Positions 35,046-43,609 of a stretch of 64,000 nt of DNA are shown here, piece by piece. Numbering within the stretch: the stretch's first letter is position 1; each line of letters starts with the position of its first letter. The notes below the pieces were generated by a model. That model ran no database searches. It saw only the letters and a list, made by a program, of their open reading frames with translations, and had not been told where the DNA came from. A program made the position numbers and the translations under genes. Source of the stretch: a bacterium (GTDB taxonomy: Bacteria; Vulcanimicrobiota; Xenobia; Xenobiales; JADMJV01); contig JASBRJ010000274.1 in the NCBI GenBank assembly GCA_030149525.1, forward strand, positions 1 to 64,000, read 5' to 3'.

Positions 35046-38000
35046 TGTCTCAGGGGAAAGCGACCCTGGAGGGGATCGTTCGAAAGCTGGGGGCCCTGGC
35101 TCAGCAGGGAGAACCGGTGGCCATTTTGTGGGACATGGACGGCACGTTGGTGGACACTCGTCCACGCATGCTGGCCTCAGTTCACACCTACGGTCGTACC
35201 GATGTAGAATTGACCGATGTGTCGCCCTCATGGCAGGAGACGGCTCACCGTTTAGGTCTCGACCCGGACAGATTTCGAGCCGTTTGGCAGCGCGTTTTCT
35301 GGGCCTACGAAAGCTTTGATGCCGATATCGAGAACGAAGAGGTGGCGGCCCTGGCTCGACTGGCAGAGTCCTTGGGGATTCAGACAGTCATCGTTACCGG
35401 GCGTATTGAAGAGTTGCGACCGGTCACCGCGCGTCAACTGGACCGTCTGGGGCTCAAGCCGACTCGGGTTTTCTTGAAGTCGGAGATGGGTGATTGCACT
35501 CCCTCGGTGAAGGCGAAGGTGATCACGCAGTTGGCTCAGGAAGGTCTGACCATGGGGGCCTTTGTCACCGACAGTCCTGAAGAGATCGCGGCGGTCACTC
35601 CCGAGGTGCTCTCTCATGCTCGGGATCTGGAATGTATTTTCGTGGAGTTGGAGGGGCTGTCTCCTCAGTTGAGAGAGGGAGTTCACAGGCTCACGGTTCC
35701 GTTTCGAAACGGGCCGCGTGTGGCGGCAAAGCCTGCAGAGCTAGCGGTGGGAGAGGGGAGTCTTGCTTTCGGCTTTGAGGCGGAGTACGAGATTGAGCGT
35801 GCCGACGCTTTGCTTCGACTTTACGACCCGTTGCCCGAGGCGGGTTTGTCGGCGGGTGAGTGGCACGGTTTGACGGCGGTGGAGCGGGCGGAGTGGGTGT
35901 ACAGTCAGTTCCCTGAGCCTCATTCTGAAGAGTTCGATCTCCCTTTGAAGCGCAACGAAACGAATCCGCTCCTCGATTTTCTCCCCTCCGGTTTGTTCGT
36001 CGATTCCGACGGCAATATCGAAGTGGTCTCTCGGCCCACCGAGGATCTGTCTTTGTTGTGGAGTCAGATAGAAAGGCTGGAGAATGCCGTGGGGCCGCCG
36101 CTTCTTCAGGTGACGATCTCGGCTCCTGGGGAGTGTCTGTGGGAGGACCCGAAGGCGCTTGACGGCTACCTCACCTTCTCTCATTTTTTGGATATCTTGG
36201 AGCGGATGCAGATAGGAGTTCGGCAGTACTCCGAAAACCCGGATCGAGAAGTGCTCTTGCCTTTTTTGCATCCCTGGCTGGGGCCCATGACGGCGGGCAA
36301 GCATCGTTTTATGCGCCAGTATCTGGAGGCGAACTGTCGGGGGGAACGGTTGGATGAGAAGTGGGTTCGATTGGTGGACCGGGCCTTCTCGTCGTTTAAG
36401 TACATTACGGGGAGTGCCTACAGACCGGCCTTGGCGGGCAAGGACAGAATCGCCATTGAAATTCGGGATGCTCACCGTAATAAAGCGTTATTGGCCCAAC
36501 GGGTGAGCCGACACGCCGTCTCTTTGATGAGCGGGCTTGAACCTTACAAGCCGTTTGCCGGAACCTGGGCTTTTGATTCCGAGACCGATTATGAGAAGCT
36601 CTCGCCTCGGGTTCGGGAGATGTTGGAGTCGGTGATTCCCACTCGGGAAAGGCCTGAGATCGACTTCATGTATAGCGACTATGACAGAATCGCTTTGCAG
36701 GTCTATCGCAATTTTGCCAAGCCGCTTAAGGACTATTCTGATGTGGAAGCCGCTCTTGATGATGGTGGGGACTCGGACCGGTTGGCCGTTGCTCGACAAG
36801 CCTATGTTGAGAAGCTTGGAAAGCTTGCTTTAGAGCGTGAGGAAAAATCTGAGGAGCAGATTTGTCGAGAACTCCAGGGGGCTCTGGCTCGGTTTGCGGT
36901 TGAGAGCGGTTTGGCGGAACGGTTTCAACGCTTCAGTGAAAGGTGCTTGAGTCGACCCTCGGCGCGGGAGGCTCTCAATGAGGTTCATCGATTCTTGCCT
37001 CTCACTCGGGCGCTTCCTCGAACAGCCTGGAGAGGGTCTCTGAAGAGTCGACTGGAGCGGCTTGTGTCGTTGTGGCCTGAGCAAGTTCGAGTTTGCTCGG
37101 AGGCTTCGGTGGTCAGCCGAGGAGGGGAGGAGGCGTCTCGGCCTCTGGTTCTGCTCTCGGCGGAGGGGCTTTCCCATTCGGAGAAAGAGGCTTTGAGATG
37201 TGACTTTGTCGATGCCGTGGCTTCTCAAACTCTCGGTATTCGGGCCACCGACCGGGGGAGTTTGGAGCTGAGGTTCGGGCGGTTTTGCTATTCCCCGGGC
37301 GGTTGGTCCACCGAGGAGAACGAGTATCGACCGTTTGCCGTGGGGGCGGGGATGGAGCTTGTTCTCTGTCTTTCTAGTTTGGAGAGCTACTGCATGGGTC
37401 GTCAGTTGGCCGCTCACAGGCCTTGCGATGAAGCGGCCCGGAGAGTTTCGGCGAGTGGTTGGCTTCGTCATCTTTCCATGGGGTTGAGCGGGGAGACGTT
37501 GGAACGGGCTTTGGGTCTGCCCCAGCCTGAGAGTATTGAGACGGCGATCATGGTTTTAGAGCGGGTGGTGCGTTGTGCCGATTCGCCTCGATTGGGCTTT
37601 GTGGTGCAGTGGACCGAGCGTTCGGTGGAGGAGTGGCTGGCCCGACATGGTGGTGCTGAGAAGCCCGTACTTCGCTTTGAGCCGTCGACCATCGCTTCCG
37701 GATTTCCCCTGAGCCTGAAGAGCGAGAAGCCGTTTTCTCGGCGTCTTGAGGAGTTGGTGGAGCGCTGGCCGGGTCATGCTCGGCTGGTGGAGAATGTGCC
37801 GTTTGTTTTCGGTAAGGGAACCAAGCCGAGACGGGTTCTGGTGGTGGCGCTCAAGGGTCTCGACGACGACGAATTCGATGCTTTTCGCGAGGACTATTTA
37901 GACATTATCGGAGCCGATACGGTTTCTTTTCCGTGTCGACTTCGAGCCGAGCATCTTCGGGCCAGAGTGGGGAAGTTGGCGCTGGCTCTGAGCGCCGAGG

Positions 38001-38455
38001 GGGTCAGAGTCGACTTTTATGAGCCTCCTTGGAACAGGCGTCGCATGGAGGCTGTTATCGAACTTGAGCCGTCGGAGGTGTCTCGGTTGAGGCAGTATAT
38101 CGGTGCAGTTATCGATGATACGTTGGGGATGCTTGGGCCGATCACTCTGGGGGCCGGCTGTCGTAAAGCGGCCAATCGGCTGAACGACAATCGACCGGCC
38201 GACGGTGGAAGACACAACTGCACCACCTGGGTAACCCTGTCTCCTGTTTGTGAGGACGGACGAGACCTCGCTCAGTTGGTGGAGATGCCTGATTCCTGGA
38301 CCTCTCATGACAATCCGGGATGGTGGTCCATGTTTCTCACCGGGGCTTCTCGAAGCGACCGGGTTCACACAGTGATCTACTGGACCGACTTGCCTTTAGG
38401 CGAAGACCCGACTCGACCGGGGGAACCGATCGAGTGGGATTTCAATCCGCATTAG
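35045..38455 (+). CDS. HAD / amidoligase-like / duplicated C-terminal domain fusion
   Basis: An 1136-residue cytosolic protein. Residues 1-215 are a HAD-type phosphatase (WDMDGTLVDTRP with Asp30 and Asp32, VTGR at 117-120, FVTDSPEE near 176). Residues 238-600 open with AFGFEAEYEI and continue with DGNIEVVSRP (322-331) and IAIEIRDAHRN (469-479), the layout of glutamine-synthetase-fold carboxylate-amine ligases (amidoligases). The rest is two copies of a domain, each with an R-LE-LV--WP opening and a beta segment (VLLSAEGLS / VVALKGLDD). The last copy ends with HNCTTWV near 1057-1063, reminiscent of NlpC/LRAT-type cysteine enzymes, which the first copy lacks. I infer ATP-driven amide bond formation. 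The ligase and C-terminal assignments are by motif pattern only. Confidence 0.6.
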   Translation: MSQGKATLEGIVRKLGALAQQGEPVAILWDMDGTLVDTRPRMLASVHTYGRTDVELTDVSPSWQETAHRLGLDPDRFRAVWQRVFWAYESFDADIENEEVAALARLAESLGIQTVIVTGRIEELRPVTARQLDRLGLKPTRVFLKSEMGDCTPSVKAKVITQLAQEGLTMGAFVTDSPEEIAAVTPEVLSHARDLECIFVELEGLSPQLREGVHRLTVPFRNGPRVAAKPAELAVGEGSLAFGFEAEYEIERADALLRLYDPLPEAGLSAGEWHGLTAVERAEWVYSQFPEPHSEEFDLPLKRNETNPLLDFLPSGLFVDSDGNIEVVSRPTEDLSLLWSQIERLENAVGPPLLQVTISAPGECLWEDPKALDGYLTFSHFLDILERMQIGVRQYSENPDREVLLPFLHPWLGPMTAGKHRFMRQYLEANCRGERLDEKWVRLVDRAFSSFKYITGSAYRPALAGKDRIAIEIRDAHRNKALLAQRVSRHAVSLMSGLEPYKPFAGTWAFDSETDYEKLSPRVREMLESVIPTRERPEIDFMYSDYDRIALQVYRNFAKPLKDYSDVEAALDDGGDSDRLAVARQAYVEKLGKLALEREEKSEEQICRELQGALARFAVESGLAERFQRFSERCLSRPSAREALNEVHRFLPLTRALPRTAWRGSLKSRLERLVSLWPEQVRVCSEASVVSRGGEEASRPLVLLSAEGLSHSEKEALRCDFVDAVASQTLGIRATDRGSLELRFGRFCYSPGGWSTEENEYRPFAVGAGMELVLCLSSLESYCMGRQLAAHRPCDEAARRVSASGWLRHLSMGLSGETLERALGLPQPESIETAIMVLERVVRCADSPRLGFVVQWTERSVEEWLARHGGAEKPVLRFEPSTIASGFPLSLKSEKPFSRRLEELVERWPGHARLVENVPFVFGKGTKPRRVLVVALKGLDDDEFDAFREDYLDIIGADTVSFPCRLRAEHLRARVGKLALALSAEGVRVDFYEPPWNRRRMEAVIELEPSEVSRLRQYIGAVIDDTLGMLGPITLGAGCRKAANRLNDNRPADGGRHNCTTWVTLSPVCEDGRDLAQLVEMPDSWTSHDNPGWWSMFLTGASRSDRVHTVIYWTDLPLGEDPTRPGEPIEWDFNPH

Positions 38456-39690
38456 CTTCTGCTGTGGGCTCTGGCTTGCATCTGGCGTACGAATTCCACT
38501 ACGGCGTCGGAGGCTCGGTCCACTTCGATGTCCCGTTTCTCAGGGCCCGGTTGAAACGATTGGGCCGTTTCCATAACCAGGCCCACTTTGCCCAGGGAGT
38601 CCACGTAGCTTGCCAGTCCGCCACTCACGGGGTAGAGGCCGTTGTCGGGGAGCAGCTTGTAGTCCACACCTTCCATGGCGCCGTTCATGGCGTTACAGAT
38701 GCTTTCGTATTCTTCCGGTTTGACATCGTGGGTGCCGCTTCCGGAAATGAGAAGCTGACCGAAGCTGTGGACGTCTAAGAGACCTAACGAATTTCGTTCT
38801 TGATCCAACAGATTCTTGATGACTTTCGCTTCGGGCTCCACCAGTGGGCCTTCGCCCCGATACATGTCGAGGTTGGGCTGATCGTTGGCTCCGAAGTCAT
38901 CGAGATAGGAGCCTTTGCTGTCGCCTTTGATGCGATAGTAGTGGGGAAATTGGCGATTGAGATCTACGCCTGTCACTTCGCCCTGATCGTTTCGCATAGT
39001 GTTTTTGCGCCACAGGGGGTCGACCTCACGGGTGTAAACGTAGCCGTCGGGATTGACGTTGGGAAGCATCCAGATTTCCATGTCTTCCAGGGCGCCTTCG
39101 GCGTCTCCGGCCAGAAGTTTTTCACTGGCGGTGGCCACCACGTCGTTTGTGATCCATTCTCTGGCGTGGATGTTTCCGGTGACGATAACACTTGGCTTGT
39201 TCTTAGATTCTTCGCTGTGCACATCGTTGGAGAGGCGCATGGCGAGAATAGGGCGGCCTTCGGTGGACTGACCGATGTTCACCACATCGACTCTATCGGG
39301 GTTAGCCGCCGCAATGGAGTACATTCGGGAGTAGATGCCTTCAAGCGATGGGTAGTCGTCTTTGTAGACGGAGGGTTGGCCGATCATGTGTTGTCGGACC
39401 TGAAGGAGAAAGTCTTCTACGTTAGTTTTGTCGTCGGGGTCGTTAACGGCCCGTTTGCTGGCCTCGATCATCTCTTCTAGAGAGAGTTTCCCGTTCTTGT
39501 CGGTGTCGTAGTAAACGGCAAACTTCATGCCTTTGTTGAGAATGGGATAAACTTTGTCGCCCACGGTCATTTCGTAGGTGTCGAATTCGAAACGGGGGAT
39601 ATGGCCGATTTTGACCTTTTCGTCTTTGGCAGGTGCAGCTTTGTGAGTGGGAAGAGCAGCAGTTGGTTGATTTTGTGTCTTTACGACCAT
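38452..39690 (-). CDS. M14 zinc carboxypeptidase with EF-hand-like loop
   Basis: A 412-residue metallocarboxypeptidase. Zinc ligands are in GNIHAREWI (HxxE) and DVHSFGQ, with the arginine motif DLNRQFP, PNVNPDGY, and the catalytic glutamate in VMETAQSF. Upstream of the catalytic domain, near residues 65-76, YDTDKNGKLSLEEM fits a calcium-binding EF-hand loop. No signal peptide is seen, although the polar N-terminus could hide a non-classical signal. It should remove C-terminal residues from peptides. It is convergent with the preceding operon, its stop overlapping that gene's stop by four bases, and an IS element now sits 70 nt before its start. Confidence 0.88.
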   Translation of the reverse strand: MVVKTQNQPTAALPTHKAAPAKDEKVKIGHIPRFEFDTYEMTVGDKVYPILNKGMKFAVYYDTDKNGKLSLEEMIEASKRAVNDPDDKTNVEDFLLQVRQHMIGQPSVYKDDYPSLEGIYSRMYSIAAANPDRVDVVNIGQSTEGRPILAMRLSNDVHSEESKNKPSVIVTGNIHAREWITNDVVATASEKLLAGDAEGALEDMEIWMLPNVNPDGYVYTREVDPLWRKNTMRNDQGEVTGVDLNRQFPHYYRIKGDSKGSYLDDFGANDQPNLDMYRGEGPLVEPEAKVIKNLLDQERNSLGLLDVHSFGQLLISGSGTHDVKPEEYESICNAMNGAMEGVDYKLLPDNGLYPVSGGLASYVDSLGKVGLVMETAQSFQPGPEKRDIEVDRASDAVVEFVRQMQARAHSRS

Positions 39691-39749
39691 GAAATCAAAC
39701 CTCGTCTGTTTTAGTTTCGGGGGCAGCCTAAATCGGGAGTGTTAAGGGA

Positions 39750-39759
39750 GTGTTAAAGA
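39750..39759. repeat. Target site duplication, left copy
   Basis: GTGTTAAAGA directly precedes the left end of the IS element and is repeated exactly at 41,310-41,319. Ten bases is within the range generated by IS4-family transposases. Confidence 0.85.
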
Positions 39760-41309
39760 CAATGCCCATGAAATTAGTTGATCCGGACATCTAGGTAAAG
39801 AGGGGACCTCTCTAGCATGTTGGTTTTGCGACAAACTAACCGAAGAAAGGTCCCCGAATCGACATGCAGCGCACTGGTCTAGAATTCCTTGGAGAGCTTA
39901 CGAGCAAGTTTCTTACAAGGCTTATTGGAGACGGTATTTTAGATGAAGCTACCGATACGATAGTTGATAATTGGCATAGTGAGAGAGAGGTGCGCTTTCG
40001 TTCCTGCCACGCTACCCCCAAATTGACGATTTGGCTTTTGCTACTAATGGCTCTTTACCGAGACCTCGGCATCTACAGCGTGTACCAGAAGCTCTTGTCG
40101 TTCATGTCCGCCGCTAGACCGGACTTCGAACTCAAGTCAGTCACTGCGGAAGCTCTCGTCAAGGCGAGGGCGAGACTGGGCTCCCAACCACTACAAGAAC
40201 TCTTTATGAAACAGACTGGGGCAATGAGTGTCCCGAGCAGCTTCAAAGGCCATCGTCTATGGGCTTTGGATGGTTCAGAATTTACCCTTTCAGACACGCC
40301 TGAAAACGTTGCGGAGTTCGACCGTAGAGCGGACGCTTGCTACCCAAGCGCAAAGGCGGTTCTTCTGCTTGATGTCCATGGAAGAAGAGTTCGAAACTGT
40401 GCCTGGACGAGCTGGAGAAAGCACGAACTCAATTGCGCCTCAGCCGTTACTTCCAGTCTCGGCAAAGGAGACTTGCTCTTGCTAGATAGCGGCTACGCGT
40501 CTTTCAGGTTCTTTTGGGAACTGGTGCAGCAAAGGGGTGCATCTTTTGTTTGCAGAGTGACTTCGCAGTGGAACCCGGAAGTGGTCGAAGAGCTCTCGCT
40601 CGGCGACACCATTGTGAGAGTGAAAACGAACAAAAAAGACCGTGCAGAATTTTATCGCCAGGGAATCAATCCTAATCGAGAAATGCTGTGCCGCCTTATC
40701 ACATTTAAAGTCGGTTCGGGCGAAGTGATCCGGCTTCTAACAAACCTGACTGATTCTCGGAAATACAAGAAGACAACACTCGCCAAGCTTTACCATAGGC
40801 GCTGGGAAATCGAAACCTCCTTCGACGAAATCAAGAATGATCTTTTCTCGGTAAGGAGAGGGAAGCAGCCCACTCACTTCCGCAGCAAAAGCCCGCAGGG
40901 AGTATATCAAGAAGCCTGGGCTCTCTTGATTTGTTACAACCTGGTCAGGGACTTGATGGTTGAAGCTGCAGAATCTACGAGAGTACAGCCTAGAGAGCTC
41001 AGTTTTACGAGAGCAACGGCACTGATTAATGAATTCATCCACTTCTCTGCTTGTCTTAAGCAGAAGCCCAAAATTGCCGCCCTCAGAGCCTCACTTGTTG
41101 AACGAATCGGTCTTTCAGTCATTGATAGACCGCAGCGACCTAGAAGCTGTTGTCGAAGGGTCAAAAAGAAGATGACAAGATTCCGGAGGAAACGTCCCGG
41201 TGACCCTACCGAAGAGCGGAAAATCAGTATCCGAATCCGCTTTCTTGATGTCGTACTTGGAGTGAAGACTAAAGAGGTGACTCGCTATTGAATAATTTCA
41301 CCAGCATTG
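39760..41309 (+). mobile_element. IS4-family insertion sequence, complete
   Basis: A 1550-bp element bounded by imperfect inverted ends that both begin CAATGC and share TGAAATTA a few bases further in. It carries a single transposase gene and is flanked by a perfect 10-bp target duplication, so insertion looks recent and intact. It landed between an MFS gene (stop at 41,325) and the carboxypeptidase gene (start at 39,690), which would otherwise be about 75 nt apart on the same strand. Confidence 0.88.
39864..41291 (+). CDS. IS4-family transposase
   Basis: A 475-residue DDE transposase. The first catalytic aspartate is in LWALDGSEF, the second in LLLLDSGYASF and the glutamate in the YHRRWEIETSFDEIK signature of the IS4 family. 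The C-terminal 80 residues are strongly basic. Length is normal for the family and the frame is intact, so it is probably active. It is read away from the carboxypeptidase gene and towards the MFS gene end. Confidence 0.92.
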   Translation: MQRTGLEFLGELTSKFLTRLIGDGILDEATDTIVDNWHSEREVRFRSCHATPKLTIWLLLLMALYRDLGIYSVYQKLLSFMSAARPDFELKSVTAEALVKARARLGSQPLQELFMKQTGAMSVPSSFKGHRLWALDGSEFTLSDTPENVAEFDRRADACYPSAKAVLLLDVHGRRVRNCAWTSWRKHELNCASAVTSSLGKGDLLLLDSGYASFRFFWELVQQRGASFVCRVTSQWNPEVVEELSLGDTIVRVKTNKKDRAEFYRQGINPNREMLCRLITFKVGSGEVIRLLTNLTDSRKYKKTTLAKLYHRRWEIETSFDEIKNDLFSVRRGKQPTHFRSKSPQGVYQEAWALLICYNLVRDLMVEAAESTRVQPRELSFTRATALINEFIHFSACLKQKPKIAALRASLVERIGLSVIDRPQRPRSCCRRVKKKMTRFRRKRPGDPTEERKISIRIRFLDVVLGVKTKEVTRY

Positions 41310-41319
41310 GTGTTAAAGA
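41310..41319. repeat. Target site duplication, right copy
   Basis: Exact repeat of 39,750-39,759 at the right end of the IS element. The MFS stop codon begins five bases further on, so the gene itself was not damaged. Confidence 0.85.
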
Positions 41320-41324
41320 GGTGT

Positions 41325-42512
41325 CTAGGACCGGTCGAGCTTCAGGAAGGTGGAGAGGGCAGTGGCCAGGAGAAAAACATAAGTGAGGCTGAGGTGGACG
41401 GCTGTGTCCGCGCTCAAGAATCCGGCCGCAGCACTCACTACGCTGACGCCGAGAATCATCAGTGAGCCCATCAGCGCGCTGGCGGTGCCTGCGGCGTCGG
41501 GGAAGATGCTGAGGACTCGGCCCCAGATATTGGGGAAGACGGTCCCGCCGATGATGAAGAGGAGAAATGTGGGGATTATGAGGCTCCAGAAACCCAGGGG
41601 AGTGACCAGGGCTATCCCCAGCATTAGGAAGGCCAATGAAAGCATACTGATGAGGCCTGTGCGAATGATCTGGGCGCGAGGGAACGAGCGGACCCATCGT
41701 TTGTTGGAGAGGTTCCCCAAGAACCAGGCTAGACCCAGCCACAGAACCACCCGCCCGAACTCCGATGGCGTGAATCCCAGTCCTTTTTGAATCAAGAACG
41801 GGCCCAACACGTTGAATACGATCATCACCGAGTAGAGCAGGCCGAGAAGCGCCACCGAAAGATAAAACTCGCGATGAAACAGAACTCGCCGGTAGGACGT
41901 TAAGACGGCTTTCGGCCTCAACGGCACTCGGTCCGGTGCCGTCTCCGGCCACCACAAGAGGACCGCCAGAAAGAGCAGGCTTGAATAGAGAGTCAAGAAC
42001 TGAAAGTTGGAGTTCCATCCGTAATACTCTTGCAGGTAGCCGCCCAGAACCGGAGACATCACCGGCCCCACCGACCAGGCGATGGTCATAGTGTTGGCCA
42101 TCCGCATCCGCTCCTCACCCTCGAAGGCGTCGGTGAGCGAGGCTTTCGTCAGAACCGCCGGTCCTGACACTCCGATCCCCTGAAGCACCCGGGCAAAGAG
42201 CAAGACTTCAAGTGTCTCCGCGCCGGAGGCGATCAACGAACCCAGCACAAAAAGCCCGGTCCCGAATATCAGTGGCAGGCGCCGCCCGAACGAATCGGCC
42301 AGGGTCCCGAACACAGGTTGAGCCAACCCGTAGGCCAGCAGATAGATCGGAATCGTCAACGACACAGCACTCTTGGTCACTCCAAGAGCTGTAGACATCG
42401 ACGGAAGCGAAGGGATAAAAATATCGATCCCCGCTCCCGAAAGAGGCACTCCGAAAAGAATCAGGAGCTTTAATATCGTCTTCTGGGACTCGGTCATGTC
42501 AGAGTGTCTCAT
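41325..42512 (-). CDS. MFS drug exporter, Bcr/CflA type
   Basis: A 395-residue transporter with twelve hydrophobic segments. DIFIPSLPSM near residue 30, the loop motif GTLADSFGRRLP and ARVLQGIGVSGPAVLTKASLTD in helices 4-5 are characteristic of the Bcr/CflA proton-driven drug efflux group. The ATG five codons later (MTESQ) is an equally possible start. It formerly lay just upstream of the M14 carboxypeptidase gene on the same strand, which the IS insertion has now separated. Confidence 0.87.
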   Translation of the reverse strand: MRHSDMTESQKTILKLLILFGVPLSGAGIDIFIPSLPSMSTALGVTKSAVSLTIPIYLLAYGLAQPVFGTLADSFGRRLPLIFGTGLFVLGSLIASGAETLEVLLFARVLQGIGVSGPAVLTKASLTDAFEGEERMRMANTMTIAWSVGPVMSPVLGGYLQEYYGWNSNFQFLTLYSSLLFLAVLLWWPETAPDRVPLRPKAVLTSYRRVLFHREFYLSVALLGLLYSVMIVFNVLGPFLIQKGLGFTPSEFGRVVLWLGLAWFLGNLSNKRWVRSFPRAQIIRTGLISMLSLAFLMLGIALVTPLGFWSLIIPTFLLFIIGGTVFPNIWGRVLSIFPDAAGTASALMGSLMILGVSVVSAAAGFLSADTAVHLSLTYVFLLATALSTFLKLDRS

Positions 42513-42585
42513 TCCATGCCGGGTCGGGGATTAAACTGTAAGTGGACTTTTGGGTTTAGATTTCGTCCAGGTGCTTTCGGGTTTG

Positions 42586-42749
42586 GAGTGCAGCTTCTTG
42601 GGAATTCGCCCCCACCCAGAATCCCGGATCATCTCGACTATGCTCACTTCGCCTCATTTACGTGTACCCGACACGCGCAATCGGACGAAGCAAGCATAGT
42701 CGAGCGCCCGAAATCCTGGGTGGGGGCGAATTCCCAAGAAGCTGCACTC
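42586..42749. repeat. 164-bp palindromic element
   Basis: Outer arms of 33 bases (42,586-42,618 and 42,717-42,749) are perfect inverted copies. A second pair of 12 bases (42,633-42,644 and 42,693-42,704) and a small central hairpin (CGTGT/ACACG around 42,661-42,675) nest inside. DNA or RNA here could fold into one long cruciform. It is not an ordinary terminator. A small non-autonomous element or an inverted duplication of a gene end are possible, since both arms read inward as VQLLGNSPPPRI. I see no second copy in the window. Confidence 0.8.
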
Positions 42750-42993
42750 GTAACTGTTTCAGGTTTTCGGTAAGCTCTTTGCCGAGAGGAGATTTGTTGA
42801 GGACTTCTCTTGCCAGGCTCGGGCTTTCTAGAAGACCCGGAAGCCCATCTGAGGTCCCCGAGCGGCTCTCTTATTTAGCCACGTTTAACGGGAGTAGCGA
42901 GAGTTGCTCGGCAGAATCGAGAAAGCGGTGGCCTCGGCCTGAAAGATAAGTTTGGGTGGTAACTTCGCCAAGGACCGCTCTCGCGGAGCGGCG
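42750..42993. other. Gap beside the palindrome, possible gene remnant
   Basis: No intact gene. On the minus strand, a stretch of about 40 codons leading into the right arm of the palindrome reads like real protein (LAREVLNKSPLGKELTENLK) but is preceded by a stop, so it may be the decayed end of a lost gene. Confidence 0.35.
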
Positions 42994-43569
42994 CTAGCGC
43001 ACAGGCCAAAACCACGCCCGCCCATCGAGAGTCTCGAAGTCTCCCAGTCCGCCCTCCATGGCGTCCAGTGCGCTCTGAAATAGTCGTACGTCGCTGAGGG
43101 GGAGTTTCAAGACAAGCTCTCCTGACTTTTCCGCAAACCTCGGTCGTCTATCCATAGTGAATCGCAGTCTGTGAAATGGAACGACCTTCGTGTCTCCCGT
43201 GAGCACGCTTTCTATTACTTTTCTTGTCGGTGATGAATGCTCGAGAATAAGGCTCTCGTCCTCGGAACAGATCAAGACATAGGATTCGAGCAACCGGCTA
43301 CACTGCTGGCAACTCTGTGGTGTGGCCGAGAAGTTGTAACACGGAAAGTTGTCGTTGTCTGGAAAGCTCCAGGAAAAGAAATTCTCTAGGGCCTGCTGAC
43401 ATTTCGCATTTCGAGACACACGAAGTACATTTTCTGCCTCTGGAAGGGGATTTTTTAGACTAGTACCGGGTGTACTTGAGAAAAAATTCGCTTCCAGAGG
43501 CTGGAAATGGGCAACTGTGACGACGGAATGCTGAATGTCAACAGGCCCTAGTTGGATGACTTTACTCAT
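42994..43569 (-). CDS. Unrecognised protein in accessory region
   Basis: A 191-residue soluble protein with a cysteine cluster in the middle (CYNFSATPQSCQQC, near 95-110) that could bind metal. It has more A+T in its codons than the core genes around it. No family recognised. It follows the HNH endonuclease gene on the same strand, 40 nt downstream, and may be co-transcribed with it. Confidence 0.5.
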   Translation of the reverse strand: MSKVIQLGPVDIQHSVVTVAHFQPLEANFFSSTPGTSLKNPLPEAENVLRVSRNAKCQQALENFFSWSFPDNDNFPCYNFSATPQSCQQCSRLLESYVLICSEDESLILEHSSPTRKVIESVLTGDTKVVPFHRLRFTMDRRPRFAEKSGELVLKLPLSDVRLFQSALDAMEGGLGDFETLDGRAWFWPVR

Positions 43570-43609
43570 TTTGGCTATGTCTGTGGGCTCACAGTCTCAT
43601 CCTTCCCTG

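Noticed and set aside
41269-42018. A 249-codon minus frame overlapping the Bcr/CflA exporter
   Set aside because: It is a shifted frame of the exporter gene, rich in His/Pro/Arg and without motifs. It would also run into the IS element.
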